The notes: generated by a model from the sequence alone, not told the origin. A stretch of 64,000 nucleotides of DNA from Ralstonia sp. RRA (GCF_037023145.1 NZ_CP146091.1:372001-436000), one strand, 5' to 3'; shown: positions 45,589 through 54,827, numbered from the stretch's first letter. A program made the numbers and translations.

Positions 45589-48066
45589 ATGACCCGTACC
45601 GAACTCCCCGTCGCCCAGCCGCAAGCTGGCGCGCGTTCCAACTTCCTCGTCCGACGCGTCGCTGTGTTGGGCGCCGGCGTGATGGGCGCGCAGATTGCCG
45701 CGCACCTGATCAACGCCAAGGTTCCCGTCACGCTGTTCGATCTTCCGGCCAAGGAAGGCCCGAAGAGCGGCATCGCGCTCAAGGCGATTGAGAACCTGAA
45801 GAAGCTGTCGCCGGCACCGCTGGGCATCAAGGACGATGCCAATCTGATCCAGGCCGCCAACTACGAAGACGACATCGAGAAGCTGCGCGATTGCGACCTC
45901 GTCATCGAAGCCATTGCCGAGCGCATGGACTGGAAGCACGACCTGTACAAGAAGGTCGCGCCGCACATTGCTCCGCACGCGATCTTCGCGTCGAACACCT
46001 CGGGCCTGTCGATCACCGAACTGTCGGATGGCTTTGACGCGGAACTGAAGTCGCGCTTCTGCGGCGTGCACTTCTTCAACCCGCCGCGCTACATGCATCT
46101 GGTCGAGCTGATCCCGACCGCGCACACGCGTGGCGACATCCTCGACAAGCTGGAAACGTTCCTGACCTCCGCGCTCGGCAAGGGCGTGGTGCGTGCGAAG
46201 GACACGCCCAACTTCATCGCCAACCGCGTTGGCATCTTCTCGATCCTGGCGGTGTTTGCGGAATCGGCCAAGTACGGCATTCCGTTCGACGTGGTGGATG
46301 ACCTGACGGGCTCGAAGCTGGGCCGTGCCAAGTCGGCGACGTTCCGCACGGCGGACGTGGTGGGCCTGGACACCATGGCGCACGTCATCAAGACGATGCA
46401 GGACAATCTGAAGGACGATCCGTTTGCCCCGGTCTATGCCACGCCGCCCGTGCTGGCCAAGCTGGTGGAAGCCGGTGCCCTGGGCCAGAAAACCGGCGCC
46501 GGCTTCTACAAGAAGGAAGGCAAGGACATCAAGGTGCTGGACCCGCAAAGCGGCCAGTACGGCCCGAGCGGCAAGAAGGCCGACGAACTGGTCGTTCGCA
46601 TCCTGAAGAAGGATCCGGCCGAGCGCCTGAAGCTGCTGCGTGAATCGACCAACCCGCAGGCGCAGTTCCTGTGGGCCGTCTTCCGCGACGTGTTCCATTA
46701 CATCGCTGTCTACCTCGAACAGATTGCCGACTCCGCAGCAGAAGTCGATCTGGCAATCCGTTGGGGCTTCGGCTGGAACAGCGGCCCGTTCGAAGACTGG
46801 CAAGAAGCCGGTTGGAAGCAAGTGGCCGAGTGGGTGAAGGAAGACATCGAAGCCGGCAAGGCGCTGTCGAACGCAGCGCTGCCGCAGTGGGTGTTCTCCG
46901 GCCCGGTGGCAGACAACGGCGGTGTGCATTCGGCACAGGGTTCGTGGTCGGCTAACCAAAACGCTTTCCTGTCGCGCAGCACGCTGCCGGTGTATGGCCG
47001 CCAAGTGTTCCGCGCACCGATCAAGGGTGCGACCACCGTCAACCCGCTCACGTATGGCAAGACCATCGAAGAGACCGATGCCGTGCGCATCTGGGTGGAC
47101 GATGCGGAGGGTCAGGACGATGTGCTGATCATCTCGTTCAAGAGCAAGATGAACACCATCGGACCGAGCGTCATCGACGGTCTGACGCGTGCGGTGGATC
47201 TGGCCGAAGCCGGCTACAAGGGTCTGGTGGTGTGGCAGCCAACATCGCTCAAGCTGGGTGCGCCGGGTGGTCCGTTCTCCGCGGGTGCGAATCTGGAAGA
47301 GGCGATGCCGGCCTTCATGATGGGCGGTGCCAAGGGCATCGAGCCGTTCGTCAAGAAATTCCAGGACGGCATGATGCGCGTGAAGTACGCCGGCGTGCCG
47401 GTCGTGTCGGCTGCGTCGGGCATCGCGCTGGGCGGTGGCTGCGAGCTGATGCTGCACTCGGCCAAGCGTGTGGCTGCGCTGGAAACCTACATGGGTCTGG
47501 TGGAAGTGGGCGTGGGCCTGGTGCCGGCTGGCGGCGGTCTGAAGGAAGCCGCATTGGCCGCTGCCAAGGCGGCGCAGGCAGCAGGTAGCACCAACATCCT
47601 GCAATTCCTGACCAACCGCTTCCAGGCTGCGGCCATGGCCAAGGTGTCGTCTTCCGCGCTGGATGCGCAGAAGATCGGCTACCTGCAACCGACCGACACC
47701 ATCGTCTTCAACGTGCACGAGCTGCTGCATGTGGCACGCAACGAAGTGCGTGCGCTGTCCGATTCGGGCTACCGCGCGCCGCTGCGTCCGGTGGCCATTC
47801 CGGTGGCGGGCCGTTCGGGCGTCGCCACCATCAAGGCGTCGCTGGTGAACATGCGTGACGGCGGCTTCATTTCGCAGCACGACTTCACGATCGCCTCGCG
47901 CATCGCCGAAGCCGTGTGCGGCGGCGACGTGGAAGCCGGCGCGCTGGTGGACGAAGAATGGCTGCTGGCGCTGGAGCGCAAGGCCTTCGTCGATCTGCTC
48001 AGCAGCGCCAAGACCCAGGAACGCATCATGGGCATGCTCCAAACGGGCAAGCCGGTCCGCAACTGA
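45589..48066 (+). CDS. 3-hydroxyacyl-CoA dehydrogenase / enoyl-CoA hydratase fusion
   Basis: 825 residues. The N-terminal NAD-binding domain has VAVLGAGVMGAQIAAHL (about 24-40). FCGVHFFNPPRYMHLVEL and NFIANRVGIF belong to the HAD catalytic part, and a second HAD C-terminal repeat follows. The enoyl-CoA hydratase/isomerase domain is at the C-terminus (about 500-740), with FSAGANLEE and SGIALGGGCELMLH. This order is the reverse of E. coli FadB and typical of the beta-proteobacterial FadB type. Together with the flanking dehydrogenase and thiolase it completes beta-oxidation. Confidence 0.94.
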   Translation: MTRTELPVAQPQAGARSNFLVRRVAVLGAGVMGAQIAAHLINAKVPVTLFDLPAKEGPKSGIALKAIENLKKLSPAPLGIKDDANLIQAANYEDDIEKLRDCDLVIEAIAERMDWKHDLYKKVAPHIAPHAIFASNTSGLSITELSDGFDAELKSRFCGVHFFNPPRYMHLVELIPTAHTRGDILDKLETFLTSALGKGVVRAKDTPNFIANRVGIFSILAVFAESAKYGIPFDVVDDLTGSKLGRAKSATFRTADVVGLDTMAHVIKTMQDNLKDDPFAPVYATPPVLAKLVEAGALGQKTGAGFYKKEGKDIKVLDPQSGQYGPSGKKADELVVRILKKDPAERLKLLRESTNPQAQFLWAVFRDVFHYIAVYLEQIADSAAEVDLAIRWGFGWNSGPFEDWQEAGWKQVAEWVKEDIEAGKALSNAALPQWVFSGPVADNGGVHSAQGSWSANQNAFLSRSTLPVYGRQVFRAPIKGATTVNPLTYGKTIEETDAVRIWVDDAEGQDDVLIISFKSKMNTIGPSVIDGLTRAVDLAEAGYKGLVVWQPTSLKLGAPGGPFSAGANLEEAMPAFMMGGAKGIEPFVKKFQDGMMRVKYAGVPVVSAASGIALGGGCELMLHSAKRVAALETYMGLVEVGVGLVPAGGGLKEAALAAAKAAQAAGSTNILQFLTNRFQAAAMAKVSSSALDAQKIGYLQPTDTIVFNVHELLHVARNEVRALSDSGYRAPLRPVAIPVAGRSGVATIKASLVNMRDGGFISQHDFTIASRIAEAVCGGDVEAGALVDEEWLLALERKAFVDLLSSAKTQERIMGMLQTGKPVRN

Positions 48067-48097
48067 TTGCCGCGACGACAGAGAAAGGAATTTCATC

Positions 48098-49297
48098 ATG
48101 ACCAAGCAACTGCAAGACGCCTACATCGTCGCCGCGACCCGTTCCCCGATCGGCAAGGCGCCCAAGGGCACGCTCAAGAACCTGCGCCCGGACGATTTGC
48201 TGGCGACCATCCTCAAGAGTGCTGTCGCCCAGGTGCCCAACCTGGACCCGGCGCTGATCGAAGACGCCATCGTCGGCTGCGCGATTCCCGAAGCGCAGCA
48301 GGGCCTGAACGTGGCGCGTATCGGCGCGCTGCTGGCCGGCCTGCCGAACACGGTGGGTGGCGTGACCGTCAACCGCTTCTGCGCTTCGGGCCTGACCGCC
48401 GTGGCCATGGCCGCTGACCGCATCCGCGTGGGCGAATCCGACGTGATGATTGCCGCCGGTGTCGAATCGATGAGCATGGTGCCGATGATGGGCAACTCGC
48501 CGTCGATGTCGCCGGACATCTTCACGCGTGACGAAAACATCGGTATCGCTTACGGCATGGGCCTGACGGCTGAGAAGGTCGCCCAGCAATGGAAGATCTC
48601 GCGCGAGGCGCAGGATGCCTTCTCGCTGCTGTCGCACCAGAAGGCGCTGGCCGCGCAACAAGCCGGCGAGTTCAAGGACGAGATCACCCCGATCGAGATC
48701 ATCGAGAAGTTCCCGAACTTGGGTACGGGGGCGATCGACCTGAAGACGCGCACGCTGTCGCTGGACGAAGGTCCGCGTGCCGATACGTCGCTCGAAGGGC
48801 TGGGCAAGCTGCGCGCCGTGTTCGCCAACAAGGGCAGCGTGACGGCAGGCAACAGCTCGCAGACGTCGGATGGTTCGGGCGCGCTGATCCTGGTGTCGGA
48901 AAAGATCCTCAAGCAGTTCAACCTGGTGCCGCTGGCGCGCTTCGTGTCGTTTGCCGTGCGCGGTGTGCCACCGGAGATCATGGGCATCGGCCCGAAGGAA
49001 GCGATTCCTGCGGCGCTGAAGGCGGGTGGTCTCACGCAAGATCAGCTTGACTGGATCGAGCTGAACGAAGCGTTTGCTGCACAGTCGCTGGCCGTGATTC
49101 AGGACCTGGGGCTGGACACCAGCAAGATCAACCCCCTGGGCGGTGCGATCGCGCTGGGCCACCCGCTAGGCGCCACGGGTGCCGTTCGTGCGGCCACCGT
49201 CGTGCACGGCCTGCGCCGTCGCAACCTGAAGTACGGCATGGTGACGATGTGCGTCGGCACCGGCATGGGCGCTGCAGGCATTTTCGAACGCATGTGA
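48098..49297 (+). CDS. Acetyl-CoA acyltransferase (thiolase)
   Basis: 399 residues. The acylated cysteine is in NRFCASGLTAV (about 88-98). NEAFAAQSLAV, the histidine of GGAIALGHPLGATGA and the second cysteine of MCVGTGMGAAG near the C-terminus complete the active site. It cleaves 3-ketoacyl-CoA with CoA in the last beta-oxidation step. Last gene of the operon, starting 31 bp after the fusion protein and followed by a terminator hairpin. Confidence 0.95.
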   Translation: MTKQLQDAYIVAATRSPIGKAPKGTLKNLRPDDLLATILKSAVAQVPNLDPALIEDAIVGCAIPEAQQGLNVARIGALLAGLPNTVGGVTVNRFCASGLTAVAMAADRIRVGESDVMIAAGVESMSMVPMMGNSPSMSPDIFTRDENIGIAYGMGLTAEKVAQQWKISREAQDAFSLLSHQKALAAQQAGEFKDEITPIEIIEKFPNLGTGAIDLKTRTLSLDEGPRADTSLEGLGKLRAVFANKGSVTAGNSSQTSDGSGALILVSEKILKQFNLVPLARFVSFAVRGVPPEIMGIGPKEAIPAALKAGGLTQDQLDWIELNEAFAAQSLAVIQDLGLDTSKINPLGGAIALGHPLGATGAVRAATVVHGLRRRNLKYGMVTMCVGTGMGAAGIFERM

Positions 49298-49305
49298 CCC
49301 CACGT

Positions 49306-49338
49306 CAGGGGGAAGGATTAAGTTCTTCCCCCTGCTTG
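49306..49338 (+). terminator. Terminator hairpin of the beta-oxidation operon
   Basis: CAGGGGGAAG (49306-49315) pairs perfectly with CTTCCCCCTG (49325-49334) across 9 nt, followed by CTTG. Weak T-tail but a strong stem 9 bp past the thiolase stop. Confidence 0.65.
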
Positions 49339-49509
49339 TAAATCGCCCGTCTCACAACGCATGATTGCGCAGGCGCGCACAGCACTACAAAACAAGCGCG
49401 CCGAAGAATGCGGCCCACGCCAGTGGGCACGCCACAGAAGCGGAGCCGCGACTCCGCATAAGAGGAGACACACCACCGGGTCACCGGCGGTGCCAAAGAG
49501 GAGGGCGCA

Positions 49510-50475
49510 ATGGGCAAGACAATCGGCGACACCATCGTGTTGACCGACGCGGCATGCGATATGCCGCGCTCGATGATCGATCAACTGGGTTTGGGCGTGG
49601 TGCCGTTCCGCATTCGTGCGGGCGAGCAGTTTGTGGAAGACCGCCGTGATGAGGAAGCGCTTCCGCAGCTCTATCGCAAGTACCTCGTCGACAAGCAGGA
49701 CCACTATGCTGAGTCGATCCCGCTGCTCGAACGCGAGATCGAAGACTTTCTGCTCAAGCACGTGGTCACGCAGCATGATCGCGCTTTGCTGCTGACGATT
49801 GCCAGCTCACGTAGCCACTTCTACAGCCACGCCACCGGCGCGGTGGTGGGCACTACGGCCAAGAGCTTCAAGCCGCGCAAGGATGCCGGCCGCTCCGGTT
49901 TGTTTGAGTTGACGGTGGTGGACACCGGCGCCATCGGCCCAGGCCAAGCGCTGATGGTGCACGAGGCCGCGCGCATGCTGCGCGAAGGCGCGGAGGTGCG
50001 TGACGTGGTCAACGTGATCGAGAACCGCCTGCGCGATGCCTCGCACGTCTACCTCGTGCCCGACGAACTGCTATACATGTACACGCGCGCCAAGCAAAAG
50101 GGCGAGAAGAGCATCACCTGGGGCCGCTACATGATGGGCACGGCGTTCAACGTGCGCCCGCTCATCCACATGCACCGCGGAGAGACCGAAGCCATCGCCA
50201 AGGTGCGCGGCTCCGATGAGGGCATCCGCCGCCTGCTCGCGCATGTCGAAACCATGATCGCCGAGGAGCGGTTGGCCACGCCCGTGGTGGCGATCACGTA
50301 TTCCGGTTCACTCGACACCGTGCGCCGCATGGAGCCGGTGCAAGCGTTGATGCGGACCGCGCAGGACCACGGCGTGGAAGTGCTGCTCGCGCCGATGAGC
50401 CTGACCGTGGCGTTGAACGTGGGGGCCAACGCGTTCTCCGTCGGCTATCTATCTGATTCACCCGTGCCGATTTAG
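49510..50475 (+). CDS. DegV family fatty-acid-binding protein
   Basis: 321 residues with GAGGAGG before the ATG. The DegV fold is shown by IVLTDAACDMPRSMI (about 9-23), LLLTIASSRSHFYSHA (96-111), the VVDTGAIGPGQALMV stretch and the C-terminal VGANAFSVGYL. DegV/FakB proteins bind a fatty acid between two lobes; in Firmicutes FakB presents it to the kinase FakA. No FakA is visible here. Its position between a beta-oxidation operon and an enoyl-CoA hydratase fits a fatty-acid role. A hairpin near 49471-49492 lies just before the ribosome site. Confidence 0.88.
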   Translation: MGKTIGDTIVLTDAACDMPRSMIDQLGLGVVPFRIRAGEQFVEDRRDEEALPQLYRKYLVDKQDHYAESIPLLEREIEDFLLKHVVTQHDRALLLTIASSRSHFYSHATGAVVGTTAKSFKPRKDAGRSGLFELTVVDTGAIGPGQALMVHEAARMLREGAEVRDVVNVIENRLRDASHVYLVPDELLYMYTRAKQKGEKSITWGRYMMGTAFNVRPLIHMHRGETEAIAKVRGSDEGIRRLLAHVETMIAEERLATPVVAITYSGSLDTVRRMEPVQALMRTAQDHGVEVLLAPMSLTVALNVGANAFSVGYLSDSPVPI

Positions 50476-50506
50476 TCGCGCACGGGCTCTTATCCCTGGA
50501 GTTTTC

Positions 50507-51271
50507 ATGTCGATTCGTACCGAGACCGCAGACGGCGTCCTCACGCTCACCTTTGACCGTCTGGACCGCAAGAACGCCATCACCGCCGCGATGTACCAGA
50601 CGCTGGCGGATGCTCTGGTGGCCGCCGAGACCGACCCCGCTATCCGCGTGATCGTGCTGGCAGGCCACGAGAGCGTCTTCACGGCCGGCAACGATCTCGA
50701 AGACTTCATGAAGAACCCACCCAAGGATGAGAGCGCTCCGGTGCACCAGTTCCTGAGGGCGATCAGCACGGCAACCAAGCCGCTGATTGCCTCGGTGAGC
50801 GGCGCGGCCGTGGGCGTGGGCACGACCATGCTGCTGCATTGTGACCTCGTGTACGCGTCGGAGACGGCCAAGCTGTCGATGCCGTTCGCGCAACTGGGCC
50901 TGTGCCCGGAGGCCGCATCGAGCCTGCTGCTGCCGCAACTGGCCGGCTACCACCGCGCGGCCGATAAGCTGCTGTTTGGTGAGCCGTTCGATGCGAATGA
51001 GGCGCGCGAGTTGGGCCTCGTCAACCGCGTGCTGCCGGCAGGCGAACTGGACGCCTTCGTTCGCACCCAGGCGCGTAAGCTGACGCTGCTGCCGCCCGCT
51101 TCGCTGCGCGCGACCAAGCGGCTGATGAAGGAGGGTGCCACGCCGCAGATCGCCGAGCGTATGTCGATCGAAGGCAAGCAGTTTGGCGAGATGCTGCGTG
51201 CGCCGGAAGCGCGTGAAGCGTTCACGGCGTTCTTCGAGAAGCGCCGCCCGGACTTTTCCAAGTTCAATTGA
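50507..51271 (+). CDS. Enoyl-CoA hydratase/isomerase family protein
   Basis: 254 residues of the crotonase family. The oxyanion-hole motifs are visible: HESVFTAGNDLEDF (about 51-64) and ASVSGAAVGVGTTMLLHCDLVYA in pieces (GAAVGVGTTMLLHCD). The catalytic glutamate region reads MPFAQLGLCPEAASS, which has the hydratase-like spacing but lacks one of the two canonical glutamates, so isomerase-type chemistry is possible. It starts 31 bp after the degV stop and ends in an intrinsic terminator. Confidence 0.9.
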   Translation: MSIRTETADGVLTLTFDRLDRKNAITAAMYQTLADALVAAETDPAIRVIVLAGHESVFTAGNDLEDFMKNPPKDESAPVHQFLRAISTATKPLIASVSGAAVGVGTTMLLHCDLVYASETAKLSMPFAQLGLCPEAASSLLLPQLAGYHRAADKLLFGEPFDANEARELGLVNRVLPAGELDAFVRTQARKLTLLPPASLRATKRLMKEGATPQIAERMSIEGKQFGEMLRAPEAREAFTAFFEKRRPDFSKFN

Positions 51272-51293
51272 GCACGCAACTTCTGCGCAAAAG

Positions 51294-51318
51294 AAAACCC
51301 GGCCTAGGCCGGGTTTTT
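51294..51318. terminator. Bidirectional intrinsic terminator
   Basis: AAAACCCGGCC, TA, GGCCGGGTTTT plus one more T: 11-bp stem with A-run on one side and T-run on the other. It serves the enoyl-CoA hydratase gene (plus) and the convergent thioesterase (minus). Confidence 0.93.
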
Positions 51319-51335
51319 CATTGGGCGATGCCGAA

Positions 51336-51755
51336 TCACTGCTCTGGCAGCACGCGCGGCTTGCGGGTCTCGTCCGTGGCCACGTAGGTCAGGGTCGCTT
51401 CCGTGACCTTGACGGTGGCGTGGCGGCCGTTGGTGCCCATGCGCTGCGCATAGACCTCCACATCGACGGTGATGGAGGTGCGGCCGGTCTTGACCACCTC
51501 GGCATAGAAGCTCACCAGGTCACCCACGTACACGGGCTGCTTGAAGACGAACGAGTTGACCGCAATCGTGGCCACGCGCCCATTGGCGCGCACCACCGCC
51601 GGAATCGACCCGGCAATGTCGACCTGCGACATGATCCAGCCGCCGAACACGTCGCCGTGCACGTTGGCGTCGGACGGCATCGGCATGACGCGCACGGCGG
51701 GTTGCTTGCCGGCGGGCAGCTTGACGATCTCAGTGGAGGCTTGGGTGTCGGACAT
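51336..51755 (-). CDS. Acyl-CoA thioesterase (hot-dog fold, YciA/BFIT type)
   Basis: 139 residues from ATG 51755; an in-frame ATG at 51773 would add six residues, and neither has a clear ribosome site. The hot-dog thioesterase string MPSDANVHGDVFGGWIMSQVDIAG is present in pieces (NVHGDVFGGWIMSQ, about 32-45, with the catalytic Asp in MSQVD), with VYVGDLVSFYAEVVKTGRTS later. It hydrolyses short- to medium-chain acyl-CoA. Convergent with the enoyl-CoA hydratase, consistent with CoA-pool control. Confidence 0.92.
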   Translation of the reverse strand: MSDTQASTEIVKLPAGKQPAVRVMPMPSDANVHGDVFGGWIMSQVDIAGSIPAVVRANGRVATIAVNSFVFKQPVYVGDLVSFYAEVVKTGRTSITVDVEVYAQRMGTNGRHATVKVTEATLTYVATDETRKPRVLPEQ

Positions 51756-51854
51756 GATGATGCAGGGCAGCATTGAAGCGGAGGGACCGGGGTGCGGGGC
51801 GCACACAGGTGATCGGTGGGAGAATACACAATCCGCCATTTTATTGCACCGCAC

Positions 51855-53693
51855 ATGCGCCGCTTCCCCGCCTCTTCCGAACCGCCTCCGCCCGGGGGTA
51901 ACCGCGGTGACTGGCGCACCATCAAGAGCCTGCTGCCGTACCTCATGGCGTACAAGTGGCGCGTGGGGCTGGCACTGTCGTTCCTGATCGCGGCTAAGGT
52001 GGCCAACCTGGGTGTGCCGATGGTCATGAAGCGGCTGATCGATTCGATGAACGTGTCGCCCAGCGACCCCCGTGCGCTGCTGGTCGTGCCGGTGGGCATC
52101 ATCATCGGGTATGGGCTGTTGCGGCTGTCGACGTCGTTGTTCTCGGAGTTGCGGGAAATCCTCTTCTCCAAGGTGACGGAGAGCTCGGTGCGCACGCTCG
52201 CGCTGCAGGTGTTCCGGCATTTGCATGCGTTGTCGCTGCGCTTTCATCTGGAGCGCCAGACCGGCGGCATGAGCCGCGACATTGAACGCGGCACGCGCGG
52301 CATCCAGTCGCTGATCTCGTACTCGCTGTACAGCATCCTGCCAACGCTGGTGGAAGTGGGCCTTGTCATCACGTATTTCTTCGTGAAGTACGACGTGTGG
52401 TTTGCGCTCATCACGTTCTGCGCGCTCGTGAGCTACATCGTCTTTACGGTGACGGTGACGAACTGGCGCACGCACTTCCGCCGCAAGATGAACGAGCTGG
52501 ATTCGCGCGCCAATCAGAAGGCGATCGACTCGCTGCTCAACTTCGAGACCGTCAAGTACTTCGGCAACGAAGAATACGAAGCACGCCGCTACGACGAGAA
52601 CCTGCAGAAGTACCGCTCGGCCGCCATCCGCTCGCAGAATTCGCTGTCGGTGCTGAACTTCGGTCAGCAGGTCATCGTAGCCACGGCGCTCATCCTGATC
52701 TTGTATCGCGCCACGCAAGGTGTGGCGGCCGGGCACATGACGCTGGGCGACCTCGTGCTGGTCAACACGCTGATGCTGCAGATCTACATCCCGCTCAACT
52801 TCCTTGGCGTGATCTACCGCGAGCTCAAGCAGGCCGTGACCGACATGGATCGCATGTTCAACCTGCTGAGCACCAACCGTGAAGTGGCCGACAAGCCGGA
52901 CGCGCAGCCGCTGGCCGTGCACGCCGGTGAAGTCCGTTTCGCGCATGTGGACTTCAGCTACGAGGCCAAGCGCCAGATCCTGTTCGATGTCGACTTCACG
53001 ATTCCGGCCGGCACGACCACGGCGGTGGTGGGGCAGAGCGGCTCGGGCAAGTCGACATTGGCGCGCCTGCTGTTCCGCTTCTATGACGTGAAGTCCGGCG
53101 CCATCCAGATCGATGGTCAGGACCTGCGTGACGTGACGCAGGCCAGCGTGCGCGCGGCCATCGGCATCGTTCCGCAAGACACGGTGCTCTTCAACGACAG
53201 CATCTACTACAACATCGCCTACGGCCGGCCTGAGGCCACGCGCGAAGAGGTGATCGAAGCCGCCCGTGCCGCGCAGATCCACCACTTTGTCGAATCACTG
53301 CCCGACGGCTACGACACGCAGGTTGGCGAGCGCGGGCTGAAGCTCTCCGGCGGAGAGAAGCAGCGCGTGGCGATCGCGCGCACGTTGCTCAAGCGTCCGC
53401 CGATTCTGGTGTTTGATGAAGCCACCTCCGCGCTGGACTCACGCACTGAACACGCCATCCAGGAAGAACTGATGAGCCTGGCGCAAAACCACACCACGCT
53501 GGTGATTGCCCATCGGCTGTCCACCATCGTGCGGGCGCATCAGATCCTGGTAATGGAACACGGACACATCATCGAGCGCGGCACGCACGAACAGCTGCTG
53601 CGCGCAGAAGGTCGCTACGCGCAAATGTGGCGCATGCAGGCACGCGAGCCCGAGCGGGTTGCCAGCGAGACGGAACAGGCCGAAGACGCATAA
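51855..53693 (+). CDS. ABC exporter of the Atm1/HMT1 family
   Basis: 612 residues from ATG 51855; a GTG at 51816 is an alternative and neither has a good ribosome site. A six-helix permease domain (about 25-330) carries the Atm1-type strings DSLLNFETVKYFGNEEYEA in pieces (NFETVKYFGNEEYE) and SLSVLNFGQQ. The ATPase has Walker A GQSGSGKST at 393-401, signature LSGGEKQR and Walker B ILVFDEATSALDS. Relatives export glutathione-linked metal or Fe-S precursors. Ends 24 bp before the LysR gene. Confidence 0.92.
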   Translation: MRRFPASSEPPPPGGNRGDWRTIKSLLPYLMAYKWRVGLALSFLIAAKVANLGVPMVMKRLIDSMNVSPSDPRALLVVPVGIIIGYGLLRLSTSLFSELREILFSKVTESSVRTLALQVFRHLHALSLRFHLERQTGGMSRDIERGTRGIQSLISYSLYSILPTLVEVGLVITYFFVKYDVWFALITFCALVSYIVFTVTVTNWRTHFRRKMNELDSRANQKAIDSLLNFETVKYFGNEEYEARRYDENLQKYRSAAIRSQNSLSVLNFGQQVIVATALILILYRATQGVAAGHMTLGDLVLVNTLMLQIYIPLNFLGVIYRELKQAVTDMDRMFNLLSTNREVADKPDAQPLAVHAGEVRFAHVDFSYEAKRQILFDVDFTIPAGTTTAVVGQSGSGKSTLARLLFRFYDVKSGAIQIDGQDLRDVTQASVRAAIGIVPQDTVLFNDSIYYNIAYGRPEATREEVIEAARAAQIHHFVESLPDGYDTQVGERGLKLSGGEKQRVAIARTLLKRPPILVFDEATSALDSRTEHAIQEELMSLAQNHTTLVIAHRLSTIVRAHQILVMEHGHIIERGTHEQLLRAEGRYAQMWRMQAREPERVASETEQAEDA

Positions 53694-53717
53694 GACGGGC
53701 AGGGGAAGGGAGAAGCG

Positions 53718-54662
53718 ATGGAACTCAAATGGCTGGAAGACTTCATCAGCCTGGCCGAGACGCGCAGTTTTTCGCGCTCGGCAGAATTGCGGCACGTGAC
53801 ACAGCCGGCGTTTTCGCGCCGCATCCAGTCGCTTGAGGCATGGCTGGGCAATGAGCTGATCGATCGATCCAGCTACCCCACGCGCCTCACGCCTGCGGGC
53901 GAGGTCTTCTACGAGCAGGCCCTGGCGATGCTCGCGCAGGTGAGTGAGACGCGTGCGTTGATGCGCGGCCAGCGGCCGGCCAGCGCATCGACCATCGACT
54001 TTGCCGTGCCGCACACGCTGTCGCTCACGTTCTTTCCGGGCTGGCTTGCGCAGGTAGAGGAGAAGATCGGCAAGCTGCAATGCCGCCTGCGCGCGCTCAA
54101 CGTGCACGATGCGGTGATGACGCTGGTGGAAGGCGGCTGCGATCTCGTCATGGTCTATCACCATGCGCGCCAGATGATCCAGCTCGACCCGACGCGTTAC
54201 GACATGCTGGTGCTGGGCACCGAGCGGTTGTCGCCGTTCTCCAAGCCGGATGCGAATGGCCGCCCGATCTATCGGTTGGCGCCTGCCGCGCGCAAGCCGA
54301 TCGCTTACCTGAGCTACACGCCCAACGCTTTCCTGGGCCGCATGGTCGATGTGCTGCTGGAGAACTCGCCGGTGGCGCCGCTGCTCGACAAATGCTACGA
54401 GACCGACATGGCCGAAGCGCTCAAGGTGATGGCGCTGGCGGGTCATGGCGTCGCTTTCCTGCCGGAGAGCGCGGTGCGTGATGAGGTGGCCGCCGGGCGG
54501 CTGGTACGCGCCGAAGGCAAGGGCGGCGGCACGTTGTCGATCGAAATGGAAATCCGGTTGTACCGCGAGCACCCGCAGAACGGCGGACACGACCGCCGCC
54601 ACCCGCAATCCAAGCGCAAGCGCGAGCTGATCGACACCTTGTGGGCAGCGCTGGGAGGCTGA
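53718..54662 (+). CDS. LysR family regulator (HypT-like), probably of gdhA
   Basis: 314 residues. N-terminal winged HTH: MELKWLEDFISLAETRSFSR, with HVTQPAFSRRIQSLE and the LysR 'RLTPAGEVF' end. The effector domain follows (about 95-300), and a His/Arg/Lys-rich insertion (PQNGGHDRRHPQSKRKR, about 287-303) near the C-terminus is unusual. The N-terminus resembles HypT (YjiE), the hypochlorite-responsive regulator, but effector sensing is unknown. It lies 165 bp upstream of gdhA with a perfect LysR palindrome in the gap, so gdhA is the likely target. Confidence 0.88.
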   Translation: MELKWLEDFISLAETRSFSRSAELRHVTQPAFSRRIQSLEAWLGNELIDRSSYPTRLTPAGEVFYEQALAMLAQVSETRALMRGQRPASASTIDFAVPHTLSLTFFPGWLAQVEEKIGKLQCRLRALNVHDAVMTLVEGGCDLVMVYHHARQMIQLDPTRYDMLVLGTERLSPFSKPDANGRPIYRLAPAARKPIAYLSYTPNAFLGRMVDVLLENSPVAPLLDKCYETDMAEALKVMALAGHGVAFLPESAVRDEVAAGRLVRAEGKGGGTLSIEMEIRLYREHPQNGGHDRRHPQSKRKRELIDTLWAALGG

Positions 54663-54687
54663 AGGCAAACGCATGGCAGGGAGGCAA

Positions 54688-54710
54688 GGTTATGCGCTAG
54701 ACGCATAACC
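54688..54710. promoter_or_regulatory. Perfect LysR-type palindrome upstream of gdhA
   Basis: GGTTATGCG (54688-54696), CTAGA, CGCATAACC (54702-54710): nine of nine pairs. It contains AT-N11-AT, the LysR consensus (T-N11-A). Centre 54699 is about 64 bp upstream of the start predicted from the promoter at 54727-54756, the usual activator position. Confidence 0.65.
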
Positions 54711-54726
54711 CGATGTAAAAACGGCA

Positions 54727-54756
54727 TTGGATTTCGTTCTGGGCGGTCCCTAAGCT
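54727..54756 (+). promoter_or_regulatory. Predicted gdhA promoter
   Basis: TTGGAT (54727-54732), 18-bp spacer, TAAGCT (54751-54756). A weak -10 and imperfect spacing fit an activator-dependent promoter. The leader to the ATG at 54828 would be about 65 nt and contains GGGACC repeats. Confidence 0.45.
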
Positions 54757-54827
54757 GGCGGGCATTTTGTGGGACCGCATATTCCCGAACTAGGGACCTT
54801 ACCGAGGTCCAAAACAGGAAGACAACC

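Noticed and set aside
45574..48105. 843-residue open frame on the minus strand
   Set aside because: Exact shadow of the 3-hydroxyacyl-CoA dehydrogenase/enoyl-CoA hydratase gene.
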